A stretch of 14,952 nucleotides of DNA from Deltaproteobacteria bacterium. Lineage in GTDB: Bacteria; Desulfobacterota; B13-G15. This document shows positions 1 to 7,548 of the stretch, in pieces. The notes below the pieces were generated by a model, which saw only the letters and a program-made list of their open reading frames with translations, ran no database searches and was not told where the DNA came from. Made by a program: the position numbers and the translations under genes. How positions within the stretch are numbered: position 1 is the stretch's first letter; each line of letters begins with the position of its first letter. The DNA is taken from contig QMLA01000004.1 in NCBI GenBank assembly GCA_003646585.1, positions 1-14,952 on the forward strand. Reading direction: 5' to 3'.

Positions 1-506
1 CCCTGAGGCTTCGACAACCTGCGATAGCCTTCAATACTGGGGCCAACTACGGAGAAGCAAAGTGCTGGCCCAGAGAAAAGTTCGCCGAACTCGGAAAACT
101 CCTGATAAAGGATGGCTTCGAAATCATTCTCCTGGGCACTCAAAAGGAAATGAGGAGAAATAAAGAAATTGCCACAAGAATATCCCATAGAGTGACAAAC
201 TTAACAGGGAAAACTTCCCTCTCAGAACTTGCCGCCCTACTTACAAAAATTTCCTGTCTTGTTACAAATGATACAGGGACCATGCACCTTGCTTCAGCAC
301 TGGGAACACCAGTTGTAGCTATTTTTGGATCAACCGATCCAAATATTACTGGGCCACGAGGAGAAAGGGCAAAAGTAATAAGACATAATCTTTCCTGCAG
401 TCCGTGTTTTAAAAGGAAATGTCCTGAAGGACATTTTGAATGTCTCAAAAGCATATCAGTTGATGAGGTATATTCTGCTGTAAAGGAATTAACCGATGGA
501 AGATAA
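1..506 (+). CDS. waaF: ADP-heptose:LPS heptosyltransferase (WaaF-type, GT9), 3' part
   Basis: This is the C-terminal part of a family 9 glycosyltransferase. The reading frame is open from base 3 and the start lies before the window. The visible protein (about 167 residues) begins inside the C-terminal Rossmann domain. It shows the donor-site signature FNTGANYGEAKCWP, then a beta strand ending in LLGT, and the family motif NDTGTMHLASALGTPVVAIFGSTDP. A CSPCFKRKCP segment with paired cysteines follows, as I recall from WaaF of thermophilic and deltaproteobacterial lineages. The family transfers L-glycero-D-manno-heptose from ADP-heptose to inner-core LPS on the cytoplasmic face of the inner membrane. 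The stop overlaps the next gene by 11 bases, so the two are probably translationally coupled. WaaC or another GT9 paralogue is possible, but the AKCWP motif favours WaaF. Base composition is AT-rich compared with the right half of the window. Confidence 0.85.
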   Translation, partial: LRLRQPAIAFNTGANYGEAKCWPREKFAELGKLLIKDGFEIILLGTQKEMRRNKEIATRISHRVTNLTGKTSLSELAALLTKISCLVTNDTGTMHLASALGTPVVAIFGSTDPNITGPRGERAKVIRHNLSCSPCFKRKCPEGHFECLKSISVDEVYSAVKELTDGR

Positions 507-1266
507 AAAAATCTCTGTATACATACTTACTTACAACAATGAAGACACAATTGAAAAATGTATTAAAAGTGCCTTGTGGGCTGACGAAATTGTTATCCTT
601 GATCATTTCAGTAGTGATCGAACCATTGAAATATGTCGTCGCTATACTGATCGTATTTTCCAGAAGGAATGGACAAATTACAGGGACGAATATAATTACG
701 CAATAGAACTAACGACGAATAAATGGGTTATGTTTCTCGATTCTGATGAAGAAGTGACTCCGGAACTTGCCGATGAAATAAGGAGGGAGCTTGCCCGGGA
801 AGAGGAATGGGCGGGGTATCTCGTTCCCAGGATGACGCATTATCTTGGTCGATGGATCAAACACGGCGGATGGTATCCGGATTACAAGCTTCGGATCTTC
901 GATAAGACGCGCGGCAGGTGGGAAGGAAAGGCCTTCGATCCGAGGGTTCGGGTGGAGGGAGCAGTCAAGAAGCTCCGCAACCCCTGCCTTCACTACAGCT
1001 TTCGCAATCTGGACCACCATCTGTCGAAGATGGCCGTATACACGGAGCTTTTTGCCGAAGAGGCCATCAAGAGGGGAAAGAAATTCGGAATCTGGGACCT
1101 GCTGTTACGCCCACCCCTGCGGTTCCTCAGGAACTATCTCCTGAGGGGAGGATTTCTGGATGGGATCCCAGGGCTTGTTGCTGCTTCTATGGCATCCTAT
1201 TACGTTTTCCTTAAGTATGCCAAAATATGGGAGAAAACCAACATTGATACAATGGCAAACAAGTGA
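496..1266 (+). CDS. Family 2 glycosyltransferase, WaaE/KdtX-like LPS core glycosyltransferase
   Basis: A complete 256-residue GT-A fold glycosyltransferase. The N-terminus SVYILTYNNEDTIEKC is the usual GT2 nucleotide-binding strand, and residues near 75-80 (FLDSDEE) carry the metal-binding Asp motif. The middle segment GGWYPDYKLRIFDK and the later HYSF with a following helix are typical of the WaaE/KdtX branch, which adds a beta-glucose or similar sugar to inner-core heptose. A hydrophobic C-terminal stretch (GFLDGIPGLVAASMASYYVFLKY) probably associates with the membrane. The start ATG lies inside the end of the heptosyltransferase gene. It has an AAAGGAA ribosome site 7-8 bases upstream, which supports this choice. 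Composition changes inside the gene: the first third or so is AT-rich, and from about base 770 to 1190 it becomes GC-rich with AGG arginine codons. The exact sugar and acceptor cannot be read from sequence. Confidence 0.85.
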   Translation: MEDKKISVYILTYNNEDTIEKCIKSALWADEIVILDHFSSDRTIEICRRYTDRIFQKEWTNYRDEYNYAIELTTNKWVMFLDSDEEVTPELADEIRRELAREEEWAGYLVPRMTHYLGRWIKHGGWYPDYKLRIFDKTRGRWEGKAFDPRVRVEGAVKKLRNPCLHYSFRNLDHHLSKMAVYTELFAEEAIKRGKKFGIWDLLLRPPLRFLRNYLLRGGFLDGIPGLVAASMASYYVFLKYAKIWEKTNIDTMANK

Positions 1267-2638
1267 GCCTGTCTCACAGACCCTGCTGGATCAAATAGGC
1301 AGCAAATGCCTCGCCGACAAAGGCAATCCACCGAGGTTCGAATGCCAGGGCCTGTTCATAAAAACCTTCCGTCTTTCCCCGGTGGAACGATTGAAAGCGC
1401 TCTTTAAACCGACAAAAGCAAAACGCGAATGGAATGCCTTGCTAATGCTTCATAAAAGGGGAATAAACGTCCCCCGCCCTGTGGCTTACGGTAAACACAA
1501 CCGAACGGAAATCATCGTACTTGAACTGATCAATGGCAAATCCCTTTCTCTTGTGAATCCGGAACAGTTACGATCATTAATCCCAAAGATCGCTCACAAC
1601 ATCAAACTCCTCCATGAAGCAGGATTTTTCCATAAAGATCTACATTTGGGGAACATCTTGGTAAGCAATGATGAGGTTATCCTGATAGATTTCCATCGCA
1701 ATCGCTTCTATCCCCAGGGATTACCCACTAAAAAGAGAATTTGGGACATAGCTTGTTTACTTTATGACATTAAAGATGAAGAGCTGAGAAAGCTTTTTCT
1801 TCAAAACTATGGAATTTCTCATCTTGAAGATGCAGTTTGCAAGGCAATAGAAAAAGTAGAGTTAAGACAAATTAGACATATTAGAGAGTCCTGCTTTAAA
1901 AACTCTTCTGATTTTCGAAAAATAAATTTGAAGAAACTTAAGGGATGGTGCAGAAAAGAAATAGAAATCGATACGCTGGAATCCATTATTGAGAAACATA
2001 AAAGGGTCCTTTCGGAAGGTAATGACGAAGTAAAGAAGGCGACAAGGCGCACAGCTGTGACCTTAATCCATATTCACGGGAAGCGCTACTGTGTTAAGGA
2101 ATATCGGTTTCCTTCCGCATATTTGCGCCTCAAGGAGCTGTTTCGCCTGCCCAAACCGCGGCGTGCTTGGCTGAACGGCAATATTCTGTACAGCAAGGGA
2201 ATGGGGATGAAGCCGTTGGCCCTCCTGGAATGGCGAGATTTCCTCATCCTACGTGAGGCCTACCTCGTTTTCGAATCCCCTCCTCAGTTTACCGAGCTGC
2301 CGGCGGCATTTCGTGAGACGCAAGAAAAAGGGGGTCTCCTGAAAGCAGTCGTCAAGTTTTTGAACAAGCTGGGAAAAATGAAGGTCTTCCACAAGGACCT
2401 GAAGGCCCATCATATCCTGGTGGCAAAAGGACCAGAAGGCTGGAGTTGTGTGCTCATCGAACCCGAAGACGTTACCTTCGGAAGAAAAATAAAATTTAAA
2501 ACCCATTTGAGATATCTGAAACAGCTCCATTCTACCTGCCCATCCTGGATTCCATATCTGACCAGACTCAGGTTTTTGTCACTCTATTTGAAAGAAAACG
2601 AGCTCCAAAAAGGCAAAGTATTGTCTCTTGTGCCATGA
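1217..2638 (+). CDS. Tandem LPS-kinase-like (WaaP/KdkA-type) protein with a degenerate second domain
   Basis: Two protein-kinase-like modules lie in one chain of about 473 residues. Numbered from ATG 1217, the first module has a putative ATP Lys (IKTF, K49), a helix-C Glu (REW, E71), the catalytic loop HKDLHLGNIL (D141, N146) and the metal-binding Asp in LIDF (D158). This pattern matches small-molecule/LPS kinases such as Kdo kinase and WaaP, which phosphorylate Kdo or heptose of the inner core. The second module repeats the order: VKEYR (K294), RAW where the Glu should be (A317), HKDLKAHHIL (D394, His399 in place of Asn) and LIEPED, with Glu415 in place of the metal Asp. WaaP itself, as I recall, also has His at the Asn position, so the lost helix-C Glu and the Asp-to-Glu change are the stronger signs that it is a pseudokinase. 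The start is uncertain. ATG 1217 has no clear ribosome site, TTG 1244 has GGGAG 10 bases upstream, and ATG 1160 would overlap the previous gene by 107 bases. The stop overlaps the next start (ATGA). Confidence 0.72.
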   Translation: MPKYGRKPTLIQWQTSEPVSQTLLDQIGSKCLADKGNPPRFECQGLFIKTFRLSPVERLKALFKPTKAKREWNALLMLHKRGINVPRPVAYGKHNRTEIIVLELINGKSLSLVNPEQLRSLIPKIAHNIKLLHEAGFFHKDLHLGNILVSNDEVILIDFHRNRFYPQGLPTKKRIWDIACLLYDIKDEELRKLFLQNYGISHLEDAVCKAIEKVELRQIRHIRESCFKNSSDFRKINLKKLKGWCRKEIEIDTLESIIEKHKRVLSEGNDEVKKATRRTAVTLIHIHGKRYCVKEYRFPSAYLRLKELFRLPKPRRAWLNGNILYSKGMGMKPLALLEWRDFLILREAYLVFESPPQFTELPAAFRETQEKGGLLKAVVKFLNKLGKMKVFHKDLKAHHILVAKGPEGWSCVLIEPEDVTFGRKIKFKTHLRYLKQLHSTCPSWIPYLTRLRFLSLYLKENELQKGKVLSLVP

Positions 2639-3615
2639 GAGTCCTTTTTTTAATTCAGCATTACAATATGCCAAGCAGTAGAGCCAGAGTCCTCGACCTC
2701 TTGCCTTATCTATCGAGAGAAAGACTGGACTTTGAAGTTGTAACCTATCCAAAGTCCTTCTTAAATAAGTTGCAATTACTGCGATCAGTGAAATACTTTG
2801 ACATAGTGTATCTTCAGAAAAAACTGCTTTCCCCTCCTGAAGCTGCTATTCTCAGAAAATTTGCCAAAAAGTTAATTTTTGATTTTGATGATGCTATTAT
2901 GTACAAACACGACGTCCAAGGTGGTCATCTAAGTAGGACAAGATGCTTCAAATTTCGGAACATTGTGAGAAAAGCAGACTTAATAATAGCTGGAAACAGG
3001 ACCCTTGCCAAATACGCTATGAAACACAATAAAAACGTGGTTGTGATACCTACTGGAGTTCCTACAGATGTACCCGTGCATGATTATAACGCACAAAAAA
3101 GAGAAGTGAGAATTGGATGGATTGGAGGCAATGTAAGCCTTTTTTACCTCGAGATGCTTACACCAATCCTCAACAAGCTTTCCAAGTGCGTTCCCTTTAA
3201 ACTGGTTGTAATTTCCGGTGCCAAACCGAAAATGCCCGATATAGAAATGGAATTTATACCTTGGAGTTTACAAAATCAATATGAAAAACTCTCACAGCTT
3301 GATATAGGGATAATGCCCCTTCCAAAAACTCCTTATGCTGAGGGTAAATGCGGTTACAAAGCATTGCAGTATATGGCCGTAGGAATACCTTCCGTTTGTT
3401 CTAAAGTGGGAGATATTGCGGAGATAATTGAGCATGGGAAAGAGGGGATGCTGGTCGAAGATCCGGGGGATTTTTTGGATTCATTGCTGATTTTGATACA
3501 GAATCCCTCACTCCGTAAGGAATTGGGCCAAAAGGGCCGCCAAAAAGTGATTGAGCACTATTCCCTTGGAGTAATCGCTAAATACCTCGTCCGTTCTTTG
3601 AGGGAAAATCTCTAA
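2635..3615 (+). CDS. Family 4 (GT-B) glycosyltransferase
   Basis: A 326-residue GT-B glycosyltransferase, complete. The N-terminal half starts MRVLFLIQHYNMPSSRARV and contains LIFDFDDAIM, a segment common in a GT4 branch found in LPS and capsule clusters. The C-terminal half has VRIGWIGG (start of the second Rossmann domain) and the donor-binding region PYAEGKCGYKALQYMAVGIPSV. There the usual second Glu of the EX7E motif is Gln (ALQYM), as is common in this branch. It probably transfers a sugar from a nucleotide-sugar to the growing LPS core in the cytoplasm. Sugar and linkage are unknown. The ATG overlaps the stop of the kinase-like gene by four bases and has only a weak purine stretch upstream, so translation is probably coupled. 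The gene is strongly AT-rich apart from its last 150 or so bases. Confidence 0.82.
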   Translation: MRVLFLIQHYNMPSSRARVLDLLPYLSRERLDFEVVTYPKSFLNKLQLLRSVKYFDIVYLQKKLLSPPEAAILRKFAKKLIFDFDDAIMYKHDVQGGHLSRTRCFKFRNIVRKADLIIAGNRTLAKYAMKHNKNVVVIPTGVPTDVPVHDYNAQKREVRIGWIGGNVSLFYLEMLTPILNKLSKCVPFKLVVISGAKPKMPDIEMEFIPWSLQNQYEKLSQLDIGIMPLPKTPYAEGKCGYKALQYMAVGIPSVCSKVGDIAEIIEHGKEGMLVEDPGDFLDSLLILIQNPSLRKELGQKGRQKVIEHYSLGVIAKYLVRSLRENL

Positions 3616-3618
3616 GCA

Positions 3619-4740
3619 ATGGTGCAAAGATTTGCCATCCTCAAGGCAAAATTCAACCCTTTTGGAGGAACAGAAAAGATTGCTGTACTCTTAGCCAAAG
3701 CTCTAACAGAGCGCGGAATCCATGTTGATATATACACTTCGGATCCCAGACCTTGGCCTAAAATTTTGGGAGCAAATCTGCTGAAGGTACCCTCAATTAA
3801 GCTCACACGTTGGCTACACATTTCATCATACAATAAAAACCTCAATAAATCTCTAAATCGCAATCAATATCTTTCAGTACTGAGTTTAGAACACACCTCG
3901 TGTCATACCCATAAACGAGCAGGTGGTGGATGCCACATTGCATGGTTAAATCGGAGAGAAAGTTCTCTTCCAATATGGAGACGAAGGATTATGTGGAGTG
4001 ATCCTTATCACAGGTTAATTCTTGATATTGAAAGGAAAGGTTTTACATCTCCATGGGTTAAAAAAATCATTGCAAATTCGAAGTTGGTGAAAAAGGAAGT
4101 TATGGAATTTTACGGTGTGCCTCAAGAGAAGATCGCTGTTGTTTACAATGGCGTAGAATGGGAGGCCTTGCAAAGGCCTTTTTTGGAAGCGCTGATGGGA
4201 AAAGAAGGGCTGAGGCGCAGGATGAACCTCGATCCCTCCGCTTTTTATTTTCTTTTCGTGGGCAATGGCTTTGAACGCAAGGGGCTCGGCCCTACCATCA
4301 AGGCCCTGAGGTTTTTGCCCAAGGATGTCTCTCTTCTGGTTGTGGGATATGACAAGAGGGAAGGCAACTATCGGAAACTGGCCTCCGAGCTTGGACTCCA
4401 GCAAAGGGTGATTTTTTATGGGCCCCAGAGGGATGTTCACAGGTTCCATCAGGTTGCAGATGCCTTTATATTACCCACCCTTTATGATCCCTTCTCCAAT
4501 GCGACCCTTGAAGCCCTAGCGATGGGTCTTTTTGTGATAACAACATCGGATAATGGATGTTCAGAAGTACTTAGACCCGAAAGCGGAATTGTGATAGATT
4601 CTTTAAATGAAGAGGCTGTTGCAGAGGGAATGAAGAAAGCCATTTCAACTTACAAGGACCCCAAAGGAATAAGGCAAAGCGTCAAACACCTCAATTTGGA
4701 GAACCAGATTTCAAAACTCATAGAGGAATGCCTCACATGA
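3619..4740 (+). CDS. Family 4 glycosyltransferase, WaaG-like (LPS glucosyltransferase I family)
   Basis: A 373-residue GT-B protein that resembles WaaG. Near the N-terminus FNPFGGTEK carries the di-glycine acceptor/donor loop seen in WaaG (YFPFGG). The second Rossmann domain starts with FLFVGNGFERKGL, which matches the WaaG pattern of a glycine-rich loop followed by a phosphate-binding RKG, and continues with VVGYDKREGNYRKLA. The C-terminal donor site is TLYDPFSNATLEALAMG. WaaG transfers glucose from UDP-glucose to heptose II in enteric bacteria, but the sugar here is not certain. The ATG lies three bases after the previous stop, with GAGGG about 14 bases upstream; GTG 3622 is an alternative. 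The stretch from roughly 4165 to 4440 is clearly more GC-rich than its flanks, an internal mosaic pattern. The stop overlaps the next gene by four bases. Confidence 0.82.
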   Translation: MVQRFAILKAKFNPFGGTEKIAVLLAKALTERGIHVDIYTSDPRPWPKILGANLLKVPSIKLTRWLHISSYNKNLNKSLNRNQYLSVLSLEHTSCHTHKRAGGGCHIAWLNRRESSLPIWRRRIMWSDPYHRLILDIERKGFTSPWVKKIIANSKLVKKEVMEFYGVPQEKIAVVYNGVEWEALQRPFLEALMGKEGLRRRMNLDPSAFYFLFVGNGFERKGLGPTIKALRFLPKDVSLLVVGYDKREGNYRKLASELGLQQRVIFYGPQRDVHRFHQVADAFILPTLYDPFSNATLEALAMGLFVITTSDNGCSEVLRPESGIVIDSLNEEAVAEGMKKAISTYKDPKGIRQSVKHLNLENQISKLIEECLT

Positions 4741-5462
4741 GCGCTTTAAATATACTTAAGAAGAAATTTGAATGGCTTGTAAAAAAACACGATTTTGAAC
4801 CCATTAGGATAAATGTGCGTGCCTTTCCCCTCGAAGCAAAAGATGCCATAGGCAGTCCCCAGGAGAAGGATTATCCTTTGGTTCGGGGGAAGGAGCATTT
4901 GATGGAGGCAAGCTTTGAGGGAGCCAGGGGGCAGGCTTATACCGACCTCTGTGGGCCCTTTGAGGGCACTTTGGCTCAGGTATTGGATCTCCCCTTGGAA
5001 AACAACTATGAACGGGCCGTGCTGATCTCGACCCTGAATGCGGTGCTGAGGTATCTTGGACTTGTGAGAAACACGGTGCACTGCAAGGATGAGGGGCCAA
5101 GGAGGTGTTCTCTGGAACTTGTGGAATTCATATCCCGCAGGTGGGGAACGCCCAAGGTGGCCCTTATAGGGCTTCAGCCCCGAATGGCCGAAGCCCTCTC
5201 AGAGAGGTTTCCCTTGAGGATAGCCGATATGGATCCGGAGAACCTGGGCCGTCGCTTCGGGGAGGCCACAGTGGAATCTCCCGAAGGAGAAGAGGAGATC
5301 CTTAAGTGGTGTGATGTCGCGGTTGTAACGGGGACGGTGTTGACCAACGGGACCCTGGATCCTATCCTCAGGTTCGGGGAAAAGGTGATCTTTTATGGGG
5401 TCACTGTGGCAGGGGCAGCCCATTTAATGGGGTGGCCCAGGTTTTGCCCCCTGTCGACCTGA
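4737..5462 (+). CDS. DUF364 family protein (putative heavy-metal chelation domain)
   Basis: About 241 residues. The sequence matches DUF364 proteins with their N-terminal DUF4213-type enolase-like segment. Landmarks are DLCGPFEGTLAQVL and NAVLRYLGL in the N-terminal part, HCKDEGPRRC in the linker, KVALIGLQPRM at the start of the Rossmann-like C-terminal domain, VVTGTVLTNGTLDPIL, and FYGVTVAGAAHLMGWPRFCP near the end. The Pfam family name suggests metal chelation, but to my knowledge no reaction has been established. I chose ATG 4737 over ATG 4728 because GAGG with its flanking A bases ends at 4727, 9 bases before 4737 and touching 4728. The 4737 start also gives a four-base ATGA overlap with the preceding stop. 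It sits at the end of the LPS cluster and 34 bases before archease, and from here on the DNA has the GC-rich, AGG-using style of the right half. It could belong to the archease unit rather than to LPS synthesis. Confidence 0.8.
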   Translation: MSALNILKKKFEWLVKKHDFEPIRINVRAFPLEAKDAIGSPQEKDYPLVRGKEHLMEASFEGARGQAYTDLCGPFEGTLAQVLDLPLENNYERAVLISTLNAVLRYLGLVRNTVHCKDEGPRRCSLELVEFISRRWGTPKVALIGLQPRMAEALSERFPLRIADMDPENLGRRFGEATVESPEGEEEILKWCDVAVVTGTVLTNGTLDPILRFGEKVIFYGVTVAGAAHLMGWPRFCPLST

Positions 5463-5496
5463 TCTCTCCTTGGATTGTGTTATGATACCCTCCGTC

Positions 5497-5910
5497 ATGG
5501 GGTTCAGATTTCTCGATCACACCGCTGATGTGCGCTTTGAGGTCTGGGCAGAGGACTTGAGGGGCCTTTTTGTGGAAGCTGCTCGAGCCCTTTTTTCGAT
5601 CATCGTTGATCTTCAGACTGTTCGGCCGGAGCAGGAGAGACAAATAGAGGTTCAAGAGGAAGGAAGGGATCTGCTCCTTGTGGGCTGGCTCAACGAGCTC
5701 CTCTTCCTCCATGACACCGAGGGTTTTCTGTTTTCGGAATTTGAAGCCATGGAGGTTGGCCCCTCGAGGTTCGTAGGCAGGGCCCGAGGTGAGGTCTTTG
5801 ATCCCGAAAGGCACGAGATCCTTTTGCCCGTTAAGGCCGTCACCTACCACGGCCTGAAGGTGGAGAGAACTGCCGGAGGTTTTCGAGCCGAGATCATTTT
5901 AGACGTGTGA
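5497..5910 (+). CDS. Archease (RtcB activator)
   Basis: A 137-residue archease. The N-terminus MGFRFLDHTADVRFEV contains the invariant HTAD with a metal-binding Asp. The middle has LNELLFLHDTEGFLF and VKAVTYHGLKVE, both hallmark segments, and the C-terminus ends in ILDV with the conserved terminal Asp. Archease speeds guanylylation and turnover of the RNA ligase RtcB, which is encoded at 9382-10827, so the two partners are separated here by a transporter operon on the other strand. ATG 5497 is preferred because it places the protein start next to the FLDHTAD motif, as in the family. ATG 5482 and TTG 5470 are in frame upstream. None has a recognisable Shine-Dalgarno sequence. No strong terminator follows the stop. 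Confidence 0.92.
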   Translation: MGFRFLDHTADVRFEVWAEDLRGLFVEAARALFSIIVDLQTVRPEQERQIEVQEEGRDLLLVGWLNELLFLHDTEGFLFSEFEAMEVGPSRFVGRARGEVFDPERHEILLPVKAVTYHGLKVERTAGGFRAEIILDV

Positions 5911-5988
5911 CATTTTTGAAGTCGAAGGGCTGCATTTTTAAAACCTGGGGTTGATCTTTCCCCTACCTCTTGTGCCTTGCACGATCAG

Positions 5989-6040
5989 ACCGCCATCTGA
6001 AGATATAAAACAAAGAAAAGGCGGTATCTTCTTTAGAAGA
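5989..6040. other. Overlapping inverted repeats between convergent genes
   Basis: The 140 bases between the archease stop and the tctA stop hold several nested inverted repeats. ACCGCC (5989-5994) pairs with GGCGGT (6020-6025), GAAGATA (5999-6005) with TATCTTC (6025-6031), and TCTTC (6027-6031) with GAAGA (6036-6040) around a TTTA loop. The last two are mutually exclusive. Both flanking genes end here, so a bidirectional terminator would be expected. None of the stems is GC-rich with a following T-run, however, so a factor-independent terminator is not convincing. Confidence 0.25.
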
Positions 6041-6050
6041 ACGAGGGCGC

Positions 6051-7547
6051 TTAATGCAAATTGACCTTCTTCTTCGCTCGCTCCATAAGAAGCGGAATCA
6101 CCACCACGGCCAAAGAAGCCAACACCAAACCCAGACTTATTGGACGGCTTAGGAAGATCAAGGGATTGCCATCCCCTAAACTCAGAGATTCTCTGAGTCG
6201 ATTCTCCAAAATAGGACCCAAGATGATCCCCATTACCAAGGTAACCATAGGCCATCTAAGCTTCAGAAAGATATATCCCAGCACTCCCATGACGAGGGCC
6301 ACAGCAGCGTCGAAGAAGCGGGTGTTGACCGCATATATCCCCACCATTGAGATGATCATGATGTTAACGGCAAGGAGGTTACTGGGAATCCTGACCACCA
6401 TGGCAAAGGGTCTCAGCCAGATGGCAAGCATGAGAAAGGCCACCACATTGATCAGGAACATGGACACGTAAAGGGTGTTAATGAGCACGGGTTCCTTTAC
6501 GAGGAGCAGAGGACCAGGGTAGACGCCGTTGATGATAAATACACCCAAAAGCACGGCACTTAGGGCGTCACCTGGAATCCCCAAGGTGAGCAACGGAATC
6601 ATGGCTCCTGCAGGCACAGCGTTGTTGCCTGCCTCTGAAGCCAGACACCCTTCTGGGTTACCTTGACCGAACTCCTCTGGCTTCTTTGAAAACCGCTTAG
6701 CGGCCTCATAGGACATGAACGAGGCAAGGATAGACCCAGGCCCCGGTATCAACCCTACAAAGGTCCCGATGACGCCAGACCTTATGAGTGTCCGCCAATA
6801 TCGCAATGCTTCCAGGAGCTTCGAAAAATCAAGGGTTCTCCTGGTGAGGCTCATGTGCTCCGTCTGAAGGATTTTCTGCTGCTCCACCAATATCAAGGTC
6901 TGACCGATGCCATAGAGCCCCAAGCAGACCGGGACGATATGAAGCCCATTTCTCAGAGCCATAGATCCAAAACAATAGCGAGTGGCCAGAGTAGGACCAT
7001 CAATCCCCACCGTGGACAGCCAGAAGCCGAGACCTAACAGCAAAAGCCCTGGCCCTAATTCCTTCCTATAGGCCATCACCACCAAGGTTACGGCAAACAA
7101 CCCTGCAGAGAAGTATTCCGGGGGACCAAAATTGGCCGCAATGTGGGCCAAAGCAGGGGCCAAGAAGGTGAGTATGACAACCGAGATCACACCTCCAGCG
7201 AAGGACCCCAAAAGAGCTGCAGAGAGAGCAAGTTGTGCCTCACCCCGTTGGGTGAGGGGAAACCCATCAAAACTGGTGAAGATGGAAGATGGCACCCCAG
7301 GTGTTCTCAGCAAGATGGCAGGAACCGCCCCACCATAGTAACCGCCACAGAAAACCCCCAGAAGGAGGGACAAAGCCACAGCGGGAGGCAAGGCAAAGGT
7401 GAAGGGCAAAAGCACCACCATCCCCACCATGGGTCCAATGCCTGGAATGATCCCCACTATGATCCCCAGTAGAGCTCCGAAACTCAGAGCCACAAGATTG
7501 GTAACGGTAACGGCAGCCTCTATGCCTGATATGAAATGCTCTATCAT
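6051..7547 (-). CDS. tctA: TctA, large membrane subunit of a tripartite tricarboxylate transporter
   Basis: A 498-residue polytopic membrane protein with the family's internal duplication. GIIPGIGPMVGM near residues 32-43 and GLIPGPGSILASF near 265-277 are the repeated Gly-Pro signatures. RTPGVPSS (81-88) and AVPAGAMIPLLTLGIPGD (about 315-332) are the paired loops thought to line the substrate path. There are some 10-12 hydrophobic segments, and the C-terminus ends MERAKKKVNLH on the presumed cytoplasmic side. TctA works with TctB in the inner membrane and takes a carboxylate from the periplasmic protein TctC, driven by an ion gradient. It is the last gene of the operon, starting two bases after the tctB stop with only a weak ribosome site (TTGAG), so coupled translation is likely. 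Length is normal for the family. The substrate cannot be inferred. Confidence 0.93.
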   Translation of the reverse strand: MIEHFISGIEAAVTVTNLVALSFGALLGIIVGIIPGIGPMVGMVVLLPFTFALPPAVALSLLLGVFCGGYYGGAVPAILLRTPGVPSSIFTSFDGFPLTQRGEAQLALSAALLGSFAGGVISVVILTFLAPALAHIAANFGPPEYFSAGLFAVTLVVMAYRKELGPGLLLLGLGFWLSTVGIDGPTLATRYCFGSMALRNGLHIVPVCLGLYGIGQTLILVEQQKILQTEHMSLTRRTLDFSKLLEALRYWRTLIRSGVIGTFVGLIPGPGSILASFMSYEAAKRFSKKPEEFGQGNPEGCLASEAGNNAVPAGAMIPLLTLGIPGDALSAVLLGVFIINGVYPGPLLLVKEPVLINTLYVSMFLINVVAFLMLAIWLRPFAMVVRIPSNLLAVNIMIISMVGIYAVNTRFFDAAVALVMGVLGYIFLKLRWPMVTLVMGIILGPILENRLRESLSLGDGNPLIFLSRPISLGLVLASLAVVVIPLLMERAKKKVNLH

Positions 7548-7548
7548 C

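Noticed and set aside
1160..1216. ATG 1160 with a GGGGAGG stretch eight bases upstream as the start of the tandem kinase gene.
   Set aside because: It would overlap the glycosyltransferase by 107 bases, and the added residues merely read its conserved C-terminus out of frame. The purine stretch comes from AGG/GGA codons.
4015..4449. Open frame of 144 codons on the - strand inside the WaaG-like gene.
   Set aside because: Shadow frame: the + strand carries clear glycosyltransferase motifs throughout, and the antisense protein resembles nothing I recognise.
6061..6471. Open frame of 136 codons on the + strand inside tctA.
   Set aside because: It is antisense to a convincing membrane protein gene, has no family resemblance and reflects the codon use of tctA.
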